Of a stretch of DNA of 64,000 nucleotides, positions 1 through 8,871 are shown piece after piece; position 1 is the first letter of the stretch, and the number at the start of each line of letters is the position of its first letter. Both the position numbers and the translations under genes were made by a program. The DNA comes from JACDAE01 sp963717195 (GTDB lineage: Bacteria; Chloroflexota; Ktedonobacteria; Ktedonobacterales; Ktedonobacteraceae): positions 310,001-374,000 of the forward strand of contig CAVQVR010000012.1 in the NCBI GenBank assembly GCA_963717195.1, written 5' to 3'. Below the pieces are notes generated by a model. The model saw nothing but the letters and a program-made list of their open reading frames with translations, was not told the origin of the DNA and made no database searches.

Positions 1-360
1 GATGGATCTCTCGTTGAGATGGCCTTGCACATGGCCTTCCTTCAACGCCATCCGCGAGCTGGTTTGCTCCATCACTCCGATCGCGGATGTCAGTATACGA
101 GCAACGAGTATCAGGCGCTTCTGACTCAAATTGGTGCCACGGTGAGTATGAGCTGGAAGGGAAACTGTTCTGACAACGCAGTGACCGAATCGTTCTTTGG
201 GACGCTAAAGAGCGAGTGCATCACAGACACGTGCTTCGAGAGTCGGGCGCAGGCCAGACAAGCCATCTTTGAGTACACGGAGTGCTTCTACAATCGGATT
301 CGCCGACACTCTTCGTTGGGCTCCGTCAGTCCGGTCACTTTTGAACAATTAATGTGTTAA
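1..360 (+). CDS. IS3-family transposase OrfB, C-terminal part (partial)
   Basis: This is the integrase-core (rve, DDE) half of an IS3 OrfB, the enzyme that cuts and joins IS ends. The reading frame is open from base 1 and the true start lies to the left. Visible family motifs are HSDRGCQY (second catalytic Asp), the block AVTESFFGTLKSE carrying the catalytic Glu, and the C-terminal YNRIRRHSSLGSVSPVTFE typical of IS3/IS2/IS150 members. The protein ends at the expected place, and the right inverted repeat follows within 20 bases. The visible part looks intact. Confidence 0.9.
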   Translation, partial: DGSLVEMALHMAFLQRHPRAGLLHHSDRGCQYTSNEYQALLTQIGATVSMSWKGNCSDNAVTESFFGTLKSECITDTCFESRAQARQAIFEYTECFYNRIRRHSSLGSVSPVTFEQLMC

Positions 361-400
361 CTCTAACATTCGGAACCTCTGTGAAAGTGGGTCAACATCA
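1..400 (+). mobile_element. Right end of an IS3-family insertion sequence (left part outside window)
   Basis: The first 360 bases encode the C-terminal half of an IS3-type transposase. The sequence 376-400 (CCTCTGTGAAAG... to ...AACATCA) ends in CA, as IS3 right ends do. Its reverse complement resembles the outer end of the IS3 fragment at 23614-23638, sharing a TGA start, the block CCCACTTT and a final GAGG, so I take 376-400 as the terminal inverted repeat and 400 as the boundary. The next gene appears to have been cut by this end. Confidence 0.7.
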
Positions 401-725
401 AATCTTGCCTCACCTCTCGACAAGAGAATATGAACGCTTGATTTGTGAAGGACTCAATGCTGGATGCGATGGATTTATCCTGGGGCCACTCTACTCTGAT
501 GACAAAGGGCAATTTGTGCGGTTCATTCCTGATGAGATATTGAAAAATGTTCCCTATCAAAAGGTCGCAGTGTCCTGGTCTGCTCATACACCTCTATGGA
601 AAAGATATGAGGATAAGCAACTTCTTCAGCAGATTGCAGACCTGGTAGAAGAGAAGGGTGGCCGTGTATTTCTGTCATCAGTCGATGCGCAAACATTTGA
701 AAGCCGGAAGGGAGTATTTGTTTGA
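354..725 (+). CDS. Hypothetical protein, probably 5'-truncated by the IS end
   Basis: A 123-codon frame from a GTG at 354. I do not recognise the family. The first 15 or so codons lie inside the IS3 end that finishes near 400, so the original N-terminus has probably been replaced by IS sequence. The rest is a soluble, mixed-charge protein (NAGCDGFILGPLYSDDKG, then an amphipathic C-terminal half). Its stop overlaps the TTG start of the CYTH gene by four bases, so the two were probably translationally coupled. It may be a remnant rather than a working gene. Confidence 0.5.
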   Translation: MLTLTFGTSVKVGQHQILPHLSTREYERLICEGLNAGCDGFILGPLYSDDKGQFVRFIPDEILKNVPYQKVAVSWSAHTPLWKRYEDKQLLQQIADLVEEKGGRVFLSSVDAQTFESRKGVFV

Positions 726-1340
726 TCGAGATAGAACTGAAATGCGCGTTAACTCCTCACCTTCTAGAAAAAGTGCAGGCAAAAACTCAATCAATGGAGT
801 TCAAAGGAACGGTAAACAATCGGGATACCTACTATGATACCCCTACCTGGGATCTTCTCAAAAAAGCGGTATTTGTTCGTGTAAGAAATAGCAGCAACGT
901 AGAAATTCAAGTTTAACAAAAATATTGATCTAGCACATAAACAAAGTACGGAACGCGTTTTTCCTCTGTTGCCCTCTTCCGAGAGCAGAGAAAAGATGAA
1001 CGCTCTATTTTCCTATTTTCTGCCAACCTGGATTGCTACTGCATCGTTTGAAGATGCGGTGAAACAAAACGGTCTGATTGAACTTGCAACGATTGACAAT
1101 ACCCGTAAGGAATATACAGGTGAGGGTATCATTCTCAGCATTGATCATGTTCAAGGATTGGGAAACTTTCTGGAAATTGAGACACACGCTGAAGAAGATA
1201 CGAACACGAATCGGGCTCAGGAACGATTACAGGCATTTGTCTCCGACCTGGATGTACAACATATCAAGGTTGGCTATGTTGAGTTGTGGCTCTATAAGCA
1301 TAACGTGGAAGCGTATGCTGCTGGACGCTATCATTTGTAG
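722..1340 (+). pseudogene. CYTH-domain protein (class IV cyclase/triphosphatase type), frameshifted
   Basis: CYTH proteins bind triphosphates in an acidic tunnel, as in class IV adenylate cyclase and thiamine triphosphatase. The hallmark ExExK motif is at the N-terminus (IEIELK, residues 2-7), followed by RDTYYDTP and VFVRVRN. The first frame stops at 914-916. Shifting by one base near 900-908 gives a continuous second half (FKFNKNIDLAHKQS onward, then EYTGEGIILSIDHVQGLGNFLEIE, the usual CYTH C-terminal strands) to the stop at 1340. The joined product would be about 205 residues, normal for the family. Either the gene is dead or one base is wrong here. Confidence 0.8.
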
Positions 1341-1448
1341 CAACATCAGTTCATTTGGCTCATATAATGTGATATCCTGGGAGAAAAACGCAATGTATAA
1401 GGCGTGGCGTTATAAAGAGTGGAATACATCCTCTTTTGTGGAGGGAAC

Positions 1449-1781
1449 ATGTCGGCATCAGATGGGAAGAATACCGATCCTGAACGTCTCAGCGAACACA
1501 TGCACTCAGGAGATGAATATTGGTTTCAGCAGACGATCGAAGATATGCATAAAAAGTCAGTCTTTGCCCCACCTCAGGAGGGTGTGCGTTATCGATGCCC
1601 ATGCTGCCACTACAAAACACTGGAAGAGAGAGGGGGCTACGACATTTGCCCTGTGTGCTTTTGGGAAGACGACGGACAAGATGATGAAGATGCCGAAAAC
1701 AGACGTGTTTTTAGTCCAAATCATATGAGCTTGAAGCTGGCACGAGAAAATTATCGCCGTTTTGGGGCTTGCGAGGAATGA
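1449..1781 (+). CDS. CPCC-family cysteine-rich protein
   Basis: A small soluble protein of 110 residues with the signature YRCPCCHYKTLEERGGYDIC followed by PVCFWEDDGQ. This matches the CPCC cysteine-rich family of unknown function, in which two Cys pairs probably hold a zinc ion. I chose the ATG at 1449 rather than an in-frame ATG at 1419 because GTGGAGGGA sits just in front of it. The acidic stretch DDGQDDEDAE after the zinc motif is typical of the family. It stands alone, with no clear operon partner. Confidence 0.8.
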   Translation: MSASDGKNTDPERLSEHMHSGDEYWFQQTIEDMHKKSVFAPPQEGVRYRCPCCHYKTLEERGGYDICPVCFWEDDGQDDEDAENRRVFSPNHMSLKLARENYRRFGACEE

Positions 1782-1910
1782 CTTCTACAATATGTTCGCT
1801 CTCCCCTCCCTGAAGAACGCTAAGATAGGAGGCGTGATTGATTTCCAATACTCATGCTGCAATATGGTTTTTATGGAGCCATAATATTAATGTGTCAGGA
1901 GACTCATAGT

Positions 1911-2204
1911 ATGCAAGAGACTTTGGCTCTCGCATTGGCTCGTTTGTGGGATGAAGGGTGCCCTCTGGCTCACTCTGCTGACAGAGCGAAAATGATCGAC
2001 ATTGGACTGCGACGGTGGCGAAGTTTTGAGCGTCGAAACAAGCGAAAATATCCAACCCGTGATCATCGTGTGGAAGATCTCGCGGAAGGTCTTCGAGATG
2101 CATTCGAGCCAGACCGGAAAATGGTTGGCCCTCTGATGCACCATTACCGATGCGTTGCGGAGGCGATGGCCGCTGTTCTTGCTCCTCCTCACGTTGAGGA
2201 TTGA
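1911..2204 (+). CDS. Hypothetical protein upstream of the SWIM-associated pair
   Basis: A 97-residue, Arg/Glu-rich soluble protein that I do not recognise. The start at 1911 has a CAGGAG ribosome site nine bases upstream. It lies 81 bases ahead of the split SWIM-associated gene on the same strand and may be the first gene of that operon. It reads as helical throughout, with no Cys cluster or signal peptide. A Pro-Pro-His-Val tail ends the chain. Confidence 0.6.
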   Translation: MQETLALALARLWDEGCPLAHSADRAKMIDIGLRRWRSFERRNKRKYPTRDHRVEDLAEGLRDAFEPDRKMVGPLMHHYRCVAEAMAAVLAPPHVED

Positions 2205-2285
2205 GAGCCTCAACGTGAGATGACCGCCTGAATCTGACAGCCAAAGCGATTCAGGAACCAAGAAATATGTTAGGAGAAAAGACGC

Positions 2286-3686
2286 ATGCCTCCTTCTTCA
2301 CAGAAAAGACAAGATCCACCCCCACCGACTCCTCTCGATCCAAAGGAGATTCGTCAGCATGTCCGACTCCTAATCCGCCATCTGGCTTCCGTCCACCCAC
2401 GGGATACGCCTCGACAGACCCAGGTCATCCTCAATGAGATCTGGCGTTTGGTGGTCTATGCGACGCTCCAATTGCAGAAAGGTGAACCTGCTCAAGCGCT
2501 TCTGACCCTCCAGGCCGTCACGGATGTCTGCACGACTCAAGGGATGCACCTGAACGATATCCATAGTGAAGTCAGCCGTTTCTTTCAAGATCTGGCAAGC
2601 GCCTGGACAGAGGTCTTGCTCATGATTGATCTCACGGCTAAGGAGCGCACCCGTTGGGCCAAACAGATAACTCCATGGCAAAAACGGCTGACAGAATGGA
2701 GCAACCCCGCCTTCTTTGATGCCCCTCAAGCGGCCATCCGCGAAGGATGGGATGATGCAGCACTCCAGGATATCTTGCAAGGGACATCGCTTCAACCGAG
2801 AACCTGGGAAGGCGAAATCCCTCCCTCTGCTCTTGTGCTCACCCAGGCCCGGCTTGCAGCGTTGGAGCAACGCGAACAATTTCAGGAATATCTGCGTCTA
2901 GCAAAGGTAGAAGGCCAGATCCAGGAGTATGTGGTCATGTTAGTGCATCAAGGACAAATCACCGAGGCCCTCGACTATTGACGCCAGCATCTTGCCACGG
3001 CAGAGGATGCTTTTGCATTGTCACAGGAACTCTTTGCTCATGACGAACGCTCCTCCAGTTTTCAGATTGCAGAGCATGGGCTGACCCTTGAAGGTGACCG
3101 CGTGCCACTGGCCGTCTGGCTTCGTGATCAAGCCTGGTCTATGGGAGAACAGATACTGGCCATGAAAGCTGGTGAAGTGGCCTTTCACGGCGAACCGACC
3201 CTGGATCAGTATCTGCCCATGGCACGTATTGCTGGGACACACTGGCCCGAACAACGTGCGAAACTGCTTGACTATGCACGTCATGCACCATGGACTGCCG
3301 ATCCTCGAGGATTGGTTCGTCTCTTCTTGCATGAACACCTCTTTGATGATGCCATTGCGGTTCTGGCAACAAAGCAGCCCTATACCCTGGTTGCGGAAGT
3401 GGTCGAAGCAGCATTGAAAGAGCAAACGGCACTGGAATGGGTTGTCCAGGAGTGCCGGAAACAGGCGGAGCATATTATGAATGGTGCCAAGGCAACCTAC
3501 TATGAGGGGGCAGTTCTCTGGCTAAGCAGGGCACGGACTGCCTATCATCTACTCGGGCGAGATGAGGTCTGGAATGCCTATCTCGCTGATCTTTTGGAGC
3601 GACATAACCTGAAGTCGAAGTTGATGCCATTGTTGATGGTGTTATGGAAGGAGAACCAGGATGGCAATTGCCCACACGAATCGTAA
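2286..3686 (+). pseudogene. SWIM zinc-finger-associated protein, split by in-frame TGA
   Basis: One reading frame covers 466 sense codons but is interrupted by TGA at 2979-2981 (codon 232: ALDY-stop-RQHLATAEDAFAL). The second half has the conserved tail of bacterial SWIM zinc-finger proteins: RGLVRLFLHEHLFDDAIAVL, then a Cys-Arg-Lys-Gln-Ala-Glu block, then a Tyr-rich helical repeat. The SWIM finger itself (CxCx..CxH) is absent. Members usually have Gly where the stop is, so GGA to TGA is the simplest lesion. Translation could restart at 3018 or later, giving two polypeptides. The start at 2286 follows TAGGAGAA. The next gene overlaps its end by 26 bases. Confidence 0.7.
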
Positions 3687-4254
3687 AGGACAGACCTATA
3701 CACTCTACCAGGGTCAAACGAAGACAGGCAAGCCACGCTATTACTTTGCTCGTGCTGAGAAAACTCACGACGAACCGGTCATGGAGCTTCCAGCAGGGTT
3801 CACGATCAGCGAGAGCGTCAACGGTATCGTATCCCTGGTGAAAGATCGTCCGGCATTGATCCCCCCAGAGGAGGTAGCAATCGTTGAGGAAGCGGTCAAG
3901 CAGCTTCCTGATGCGCGGAAGTATCGAGTGGTTGTGAAGCACAACCAGATCGAGATCTACGAACGGGTTGGTCCCGATTATGAGACGCTGATTCCCAAAA
4001 TACTGCCATCGGTATGGGTGAGTCCAGAGCGTATGAAGCAGGTGCAATCCGAGATGGAACTGCATGCCCAATATACACCAGTCTTGCGCTTCACCCTTTT
4101 CGATCCAGCGCAGCGGCTGTTCGGTGCTGAGCGCATGTGCTACCTGGGCGATATTGATGGGTGGTTGAACCTCTACAAAACAGAATCGGTGGCAACCTTG
4201 GCGGATTCACTCATTCCCACGTTGGGGACTGAGGAGTTCTTTGAACTGTGGTGA
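3661..4254 (+). CDS. Conserved hypothetical partner of SWIM-type proteins
   Basis: A 197-residue soluble protein beginning MAIAHTNRKGQTYTLYQG, a start I associate with conserved hypothetical proteins that sit next to SWIM-zinc-finger genes. It overlaps the preceding gene by 26 bases, so translation is probably coupled. The ribosome site is GGAG, seven bases before the ATG. The middle part (KYRVVVKHNQIEIYERVG) looks like a compact alpha/beta domain. No catalytic motif is visible and I do not assign a function. The pairing with the split upstream gene suggests both belonged to one system that may now be failing. Confidence 0.7.
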   Translation: MAIAHTNRKGQTYTLYQGQTKTGKPRYYFARAEKTHDEPVMELPAGFTISESVNGIVSLVKDRPALIPPEEVAIVEEAVKQLPDARKYRVVVKHNQIEIYERVGPDYETLIPKILPSVWVSPERMKQVQSEMELHAQYTPVLRFTLFDPAQRLFGAERMCYLGDIDGWLNLYKTESVATLADSLIPTLGTEEFFELW

Positions 4255-4708
4255 CGTCCCCGCTTCACGTCTACATATCTGACAAAGGATCTTTCCAGGC
4301 ACCTTCCGCTCTTTTTCCGCCCTCGCCCTGTATCTTTTGTATATGAGTGGAACACCCAGAGCTGAAAAAGGGAGGATAGAATGTATCCAACAATTGGATT
4401 TCTTAGCATCGTAAACGCACTTCCTCCGTCTCGCCCTTGCCAATTTGCCTTTTTCCTGTCTCGAAACAGCTGGGATATTGTTACAAAAGTTGAATATACC
4501 CTCAAAAAGTGAATGAAATGATTTACACGGAATAGTTACGAACTCTCAAAGCGTATGGAAAATAACACCCACTTCTTTAACTTTACCTAAATCTATGATC
4601 GCTTTATTATAGAAAACCAATGATCATACCTCTATGCTTTCTACTACAAAGAAACGTTTTTGACTTATAGAGAAATGGAATAGAATGACTTACAGAGGAA
4701 AGCTTACT
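4255..4708. other. Intergenic, no gene supported
   Basis: A 450-base stretch becoming AT-rich toward its right end. Frames on the minus strand here lack ribosome sites and recognisable composition. It probably holds the promoter of the small ORF and CHAP gene that follow. Confidence 0.5.
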
Positions 4709-4858
4709 ATGAAAGCTACAAATGGGGAATTCCACCAGCATTTGCGTGAAAGGTACATCTCAGAAATAGAAAATTACAATTTTAGCTCTTTGGATTATGG
4801 CTTTGGTTGTAAGGGCTCAGGATTCATAATCAATGGAAGGAGAGAAGAAAATGGATAA
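4709..4858 (+). CDS. Small ORF overlapping the CHAP gene start
   Basis: A 49-codon frame (MKATNGEFHQHLRERYISEI...) with a fair ribosome site, AGAGGAAAG, seven bases before the ATG. Its stop lies inside the first codons of the CHAP hydrolase gene (ATG 4851) in another frame, a layout that suits a leader peptide or translational coupling. The product has no signal peptide and no recognisable domain. It could be chance, since it is short and seen only once. Confidence 0.35.
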   Translation: MKATNGEFHQHLRERYISEIENYNFSSLDYGFGCKGSGFIINGRREENG

Positions 4859-5645
4859 GGTTCCGCGATTTTTTAGAGTGATTTTTCTTGGAGCAGTCCT
4901 TCTCGCTTTCGTCCCAGCGATTGCATTGCCCTCTAATGCCTTTGCCAGTAGTTCACTTGGCGGGATGTGGGTCGCTCCGGCAAATGGACAGCAGGTGGGG
5001 AATAGTACAGTCCTTGAAGCATCAGCCTACCGGGCCAACTCAGGAGACCCGGCGATTACCTATGTTAACTTCACAGGCTGGTTCAACGGCAAATGGAACA
5101 TCATCTGCCATGTAACCAGTCCAACATATAGCAATGTCTATGAGTGTCCCTGGATGCTCAAAGGCGTCATTAGCCCTGGCGACGTGACGATCAGCTTCGA
5201 TGTCTACAATCAAGCTGGGCAGGTCAACTCTGCTCCCAACGGTTTCCATAGTATTCACTACGTACCGCCTTCCTCAGCTACATGGTGCGAGTGTACCACG
5301 TATGTAGCAAATTACTTCGGCCTATCCAACACCTATCCCAATGCTAAAGACTGGCCTGGATGGCTCAGCAAGTCAGGATGGAAGCAGGCATTAGTTCCTT
5401 CTGTAGGCAATATTGTGGTATTCCAGCCTCAATTTGGGGCAGGCATTGATCAAACCGCTGGTCATGTAGGCATAATTACAGCCGTTCAGTCGGTAGATAA
5501 CAACCTTGATTGGCACATCAAGGTTGAGGGAAGCAATCAAGGTACATCGGAGGTGTATACCAAAGATAATTGCACAAATGTCTTAAACATCCAGTTTATG
5601 GCATATCCAAAATCTGACACCTTTATATCCTACTGGACTCGCTAA
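4851..5645 (+). CDS. Secreted CHAP-domain peptidoglycan hydrolase
   Basis: Predicted exported amidase/endopeptidase of 264 residues. Residues 1-34 form a signal peptide (basic start, LGAVLLAFVPAIAL core, AFA-SS cleavage). Residues 38-137 look like an Ig-like beta-sandwich (GGMWVAPANGQQV, a known opening of such domains). The C-terminal part is a CHAP/NlpC-P60 domain with catalytic Cys148 in CECTTYVANYF and His205 in TAGHVGII, with VGNIVVFQ between. The ATG at 4851 is preferred over 4833 because GGAAGGAGAG lies before it. It probably acts on cell-wall cross-links in the envelope. A hairpin terminator follows immediately. Confidence 0.85.
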   Translation: MDKVPRFFRVIFLGAVLLAFVPAIALPSNAFASSSLGGMWVAPANGQQVGNSTVLEASAYRANSGDPAITYVNFTGWFNGKWNIICHVTSPTYSNVYECPWMLKGVISPGDVTISFDVYNQAGQVNSAPNGFHSIHYVPPSSATWCECTTYVANYFGLSNTYPNAKDWPGWLSKSGWKQALVPSVGNIVVFQPQFGAGIDQTAGHVGIITAVQSVDNNLDWHIKVEGSNQGTSEVYTKDNCTNVLNIQFMAYPKSDTFISYWTR

Positions 5646-5658
5646 ATTCCCTCTCTTT

Positions 5659-5695
5659 CCTGCTTGCAGCAAACCAAGCAGGGATTCTTTTTGTT
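5659..5695 (+). terminator. Rho-independent terminator after the CHAP gene
   Basis: The arms CCTGCTTG (5659-5666) and CAAGCAGG (5675-5682) form an 8-bp stem with an 8-base loop. They are followed by GATTCTTTTTG, which is a short T tract. Confidence 0.8.
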
Positions 5696-6023
5696 CCTAT
5701 ATATGCAAATGCAAACTTTATCCGGCTCTCATGTACATTTCGTGATTTAGCCATCGAGCAAATTTTCTGCATGGAAGATCCGCTTGTGATTGCTATTGGG
5801 TAGCAAGTAAGCGAATATAAAACGCGCAATCCAGTTTCGGAAATTGTTGCATCCCTGGCGCGAAGAAGCGTGTGCGAAAGTGCTCGATTATCATATCAGC
5901 ACAGTTTGAGCATGGATGGTTGACGATAGACGACCAGCGCAACAACCAGGGTGTTCAAGCCAGGGTATAATAAACTCAAATGACTCCTGGCGTTGACAAA
6001 GAGGACAGAAAGGATTTGGAGCT
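5696..6023. other. Intergenic, no gene supported
   Basis: About 330 bases with no frame that carries a ribosome site or family signature. It ends just before the dapB-like remnant, whose promoter, if any, would lie here. Confidence 0.5.
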
Positions 6024-6230
6024 ATGGATATTCGCGTGTGTGTCGCAGGCGCGACAGGCTGAACCGGACGTGCAGTGACAGAAGCCATCCTGGTATCAAG
6101 CGAATTTCAACTCGTCGGTGCCATTGCTCGCCGACAGGTTGGAAGAGACATTGGGGAAGCATTGGGTCATGAGAGCGTCAATCTGAATATCGTCGCTTCT
6201 CTCGAAGAAGCACTGACGAGGAAAGCGTTT
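6024..6230 (+). pseudogene. 4-hydroxy-tetrahydrodipicolinate reductase-like (dapB) remnant
   Basis: From ATG 6024 the sequence reads MDIRVCVAGATG-stop-TGRAVTEAILVSSEFQLVGAIA, the N-terminal NAD(P)-binding fold of a DapB-type reductase (GATGxTGR dinucleotide loop). A TGA at 6060-6062 interrupts the loop where Trp is plausible. Similarity fades near 6230, so roughly three quarters of the gene is missing. The sequence then runs into the 3' end of the convergent APH-family gene. I see no other lysine-pathway gene nearby, so this is a dead, transplanted fragment. Confidence 0.75.
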
Positions 6231-7134
6231 CAAATGCCTGACGAACGAACCAGCGATGTTTTTCGTGCATGGCTGTTTCTGTCGTCGTATCCAGACCCCA
6301 TTGGCTAAGTTGAGGAACACGTCGCAAAGCAGCACAGAGATCCCAATATGGGAGATACATGAAATCAAGGCTAGTCATGGATTGATACACGCTGGTGAAT
6401 TGATCCATCGCCTCACTTCCGAACGCCCACAAGATCTCCAGTCGACTATTAGCAACATCCGTCAGGGGATCTCCTCGTGCAGCGTCCTCCCAATCGATGA
6501 CAGCTACAAGGTGTCCATTCTTCCAAAGCACATTGCCAGGCCAAAAATCGCCGTGCAGCAACGTCACGTGATTTCGCGGAGGCAACGGCCAGACAGCTTC
6601 CAACGTCTCCCGAATGCGCTCTTCGTCTACGAATTTAGCAACGGCTGCTGAGCGTTTTCTCAGCATTTCGGTATATCTTTCCTCGATTTTCGGCAGAAAG
6701 GTGAGATCCGGATTCGTGCACCCAACCTGATGAATCCTGAAGAGTGTGGTGGCAAGTTGAGGAATGAAATCCCATACCTGAGTAAGAATGAATTCCGGAT
6801 TGCCCTCAATATATTCCATCACGATGGAGGGTCTCGCCAAAATCTCGCCCGATTGATCGAGATCATAAGGCATTGGCACCGCCAATCCGAGAGCGTGCAA
6901 GAGTTGCAAAAGTTTGAATTCGTCTGTAGCTATCTGCGGATTGTATTTGAGATCCCTATCTCCATGCTGACGGACAATTATTTTTTTCGTTTGTCCATCA
7001 GGCTGGAGCATCTCCAGCACCGCCACATGCGCTGAGACTCCTCCTTCCAATTTCCATGTACAAAGCAGCCTATTCTGGGGATCAATCTTGTGAACCACTT
7101 TTTCAAACTGTTCATCTTCTCTTGCTTCTTTCAT
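6178..7134 (-). CDS. APH-family phosphotransferase (aminoglycoside/choline kinase fold)
   Basis: A soluble 318-residue kinase-like enzyme. Motifs are the Brenner-type catalytic loop LLHGDFWPGNVLW (His194, Asp196) and the metal-binding AVIDWEDAARGDPLTDVAN (Asp214), with an N-lobe ATP-binding region IIVRQHGDRDLK. The family phosphorylates small hydroxyl compounds such as antibiotics, sugars or choline; the substrate cannot be read here. The last 14 or so residues (SSVLLREKRRYSD) are encoded by the antisense of the dapB-like remnant, so the natural C-terminus was replaced when the two segments were joined. The core is intact. Confidence 0.85.
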   Translation of the reverse strand: MKEAREDEQFEKVVHKIDPQNRLLCTWKLEGGVSAHVAVLEMLQPDGQTKKIIVRQHGDRDLKYNPQIATDEFKLLQLLHALGLAVPMPYDLDQSGEILARPSIVMEYIEGNPEFILTQVWDFIPQLATTLFRIHQVGCTNPDLTFLPKIEERYTEMLRKRSAAVAKFVDEERIRETLEAVWPLPPRNHVTLLHGDFWPGNVLWKNGHLVAVIDWEDAARGDPLTDVANSRLEILWAFGSEAMDQFTSVYQSMTSLDFMYLPYWDLCAALRRVPQLSQWGLDTTTETAMHEKHRWFVRQAFETLSSSVLLREKRRYSD

Positions 7135-7320
7135 ACTCTTAAAGCCCCGTTTTTTCTCATTTTGCTAATGTATCAGGTTCACGTAGTTCAGCTCTGTCGA
7201 ACCCTCTAGTTTTTTGTCATCGATGCTTGCTCAAAACTGAAGAGATCTCTATAATTGTACTCTGTAGAAACTTTCCTTCCCCTACAGGGAAAATATCTCG
7301 ACACAAGGAGCGTATCCAGT

Positions 7321-7956
7321 ATGAGCTCTCAAACTCTTTCTGCGGAAAAAGTCTATTTTCTTCCACATTATGTAATGATGATTCTACTGATCTTCCCTTT
7401 GCTTGGATTCGCTGGGATAGGATTTGGGCTTTTGACCTTTTTGCCATCGATCAACGAGAGTATTGCAAATTCTATCGGGACCACCATGGTAGGCATTGTC
7501 TTTTGTCTGGCGATGACGGGTATGTATTTGACAATAAAACGTACCCGGCTTGTCCTCACGGAGGATGGGGCAACCTACTATGCCTGGGGCTTTCGTATCT
7601 ACACACCATGGCAAAATATCATCAGAATTGGAAGTATACAACCTTATTCGACCTTTCCATTAAACTTTCGCAAATTTTGGGGACTGCAACTTCGCCAACA
7701 CTGCGTACTCGGCATGAAACTGTCAGATGGAAAACAACAGGGCAAAGCCGCATTGGAGACCGATTGGTGGAATCCAGCTTCAACGATGGCTTCTTTTGCG
7801 AGTATTCTCCCAATGACCCCGATGCTCCCTGGCCACAACTGGAAGGAGAGCCCATTAGGGAAAGACATTCAGCAGTATGCTCCCTGGACGGCTGGTGAGC
7901 AGTACACTCAAGAGGCAAGACACGAGACAATCTCTTTTGACGTGCGCACAGATTAG
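7321..7956 (+). CDS. Membrane protein, PH-like domain
   Basis: A 211-residue protein with two hydrophobic segments near the N-terminus (about residues 18-42 and 51-70). They are followed by a soluble part of the type RTRLVLTEDGATYYAWGFRIYTPWQNIIRI, which resembles the bacterial PH-like (bPH) strand pattern in small membrane proteins. I chose the ATG at 7321 with AAGGAG ten bases upstream; an in-frame ATG at 7255 has no ribosome site. Its end is 3' to 3' with the DUF1963 gene. No enzyme motif is visible and its role is unknown. Confidence 0.65.
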   Translation: MSSQTLSAEKVYFLPHYVMMILLIFPLLGFAGIGFGLLTFLPSINESIANSIGTTMVGIVFCLAMTGMYLTIKRTRLVLTEDGATYYAWGFRIYTPWQNIIRIGSIQPYSTFPLNFRKFWGLQLRQHCVLGMKLSDGKQQGKAALETDWWNPASTMASFASILPMTPMLPGHNWKESPLGKDIQQYAPWTAGEQYTQEARHETISFDVRTD

Positions 7957-8789
7957 CCACACTGCATAATCAAATGCACCTGAGCGAAGTCATGGGTTAT
8001 CAGAGCCGACTGGGGAATGTAGAAATAAAGCACACCGACATCTCCCCACATCATATGCGCATTGTCATCGGAATCAACTTGCAGGAGCAGCCGCCAGTCT
8101 GTTGGATCTCCTTCAGAATGAGTATCTCGCTGACATTCCAAAAGCAGGTCTCCCTGAACCTGATAGGGATGCCCCAGCAGTTGATGATATGGCGACGCAC
8201 TTTTTTGCGTGGCCTCTAGTTGCTCCAGCAGTTTCTCATACGCGTCAACCTCTCTCTTTTGCTCGCGTGACGCTTCAGGACGATAGGCATCATAGGAGAG
8301 ACCTAATCGTTCAAGATACAATGATTCAAGAGGTGGAAGGGTTAGTAATGTAGAAAATTCAACTACACAGGCGGGATAAATGGGCTGTTCCTCCGAGGAC
8401 ACCACCTGACGCTGGAGATAAGCACTATCGCCATCATAATGCAAGACACGCCAACTACTGCGTGCCGGTGGATAGGTATCGAGCGCTTCTTCGTTGAAGA
8501 AAAAATACAGCATACCCGTATGCGGCAGCTCACCAGATCGGTCATACGAGGCAATATCAGCCAGGCGAATTTGAGCAATCAAGGGCAGAGGTTGCTCATC
8601 CCACTCAGGCCAATCTATCTCAGGAGGAAGATCCGGCAAACCACCAATTTTCGAGCTGCCGAGTGGGAGTTCAGCTTCATCAATGGACGACGTTTTTATG
8701 TTAATGGTATACCTCAATAAAGACGTGATATCGTCGGTAATGCGCGTGAGTCCACTCTTCTGGATCAATGAGAGTATTTGGTCTTCCAT
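7953..8789 (-). CDS. DUF1963 (YwqG-like) protein
   Basis: A 278-residue soluble protein of the YwqG/DUF1963 family, whose biochemical role is unknown. Family features are KIGGLPDLPPEIDWPEW, PLPLIAQIRLADI, GMLYFFFNEEAL, the central PYHQLLGHPYQVQGD motif and GDPTDWRLLLQVDSD with GDVGVLYFYIP near the end. Length is normal for the family. It ends four bases inside the stop region of the convergent membrane protein gene. The gene looks intact. Confidence 0.88.
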   Translation of the reverse strand: MEDQILSLIQKSGLTRITDDITSLLRYTINIKTSSIDEAELPLGSSKIGGLPDLPPEIDWPEWDEQPLPLIAQIRLADIASYDRSGELPHTGMLYFFFNEEALDTYPPARSSWRVLHYDGDSAYLQRQVVSSEEQPIYPACVVEFSTLLTLPPLESLYLERLGLSYDAYRPEASREQKREVDAYEKLLEQLEATQKSASPYHQLLGHPYQVQGDLLLECQRDTHSEGDPTDWRLLLQVDSDDNAHMMWGDVGVLYFYIPQSALITHDFAQVHLIMQCG

Positions 8790-8871
8790 GAAATTCCTCC
8801 TAAACGTGGTTGTACGGTTATTTCTAATCTCTCTAACACTCCGTATCTATCACACGGAGATGAAGGCAAAA

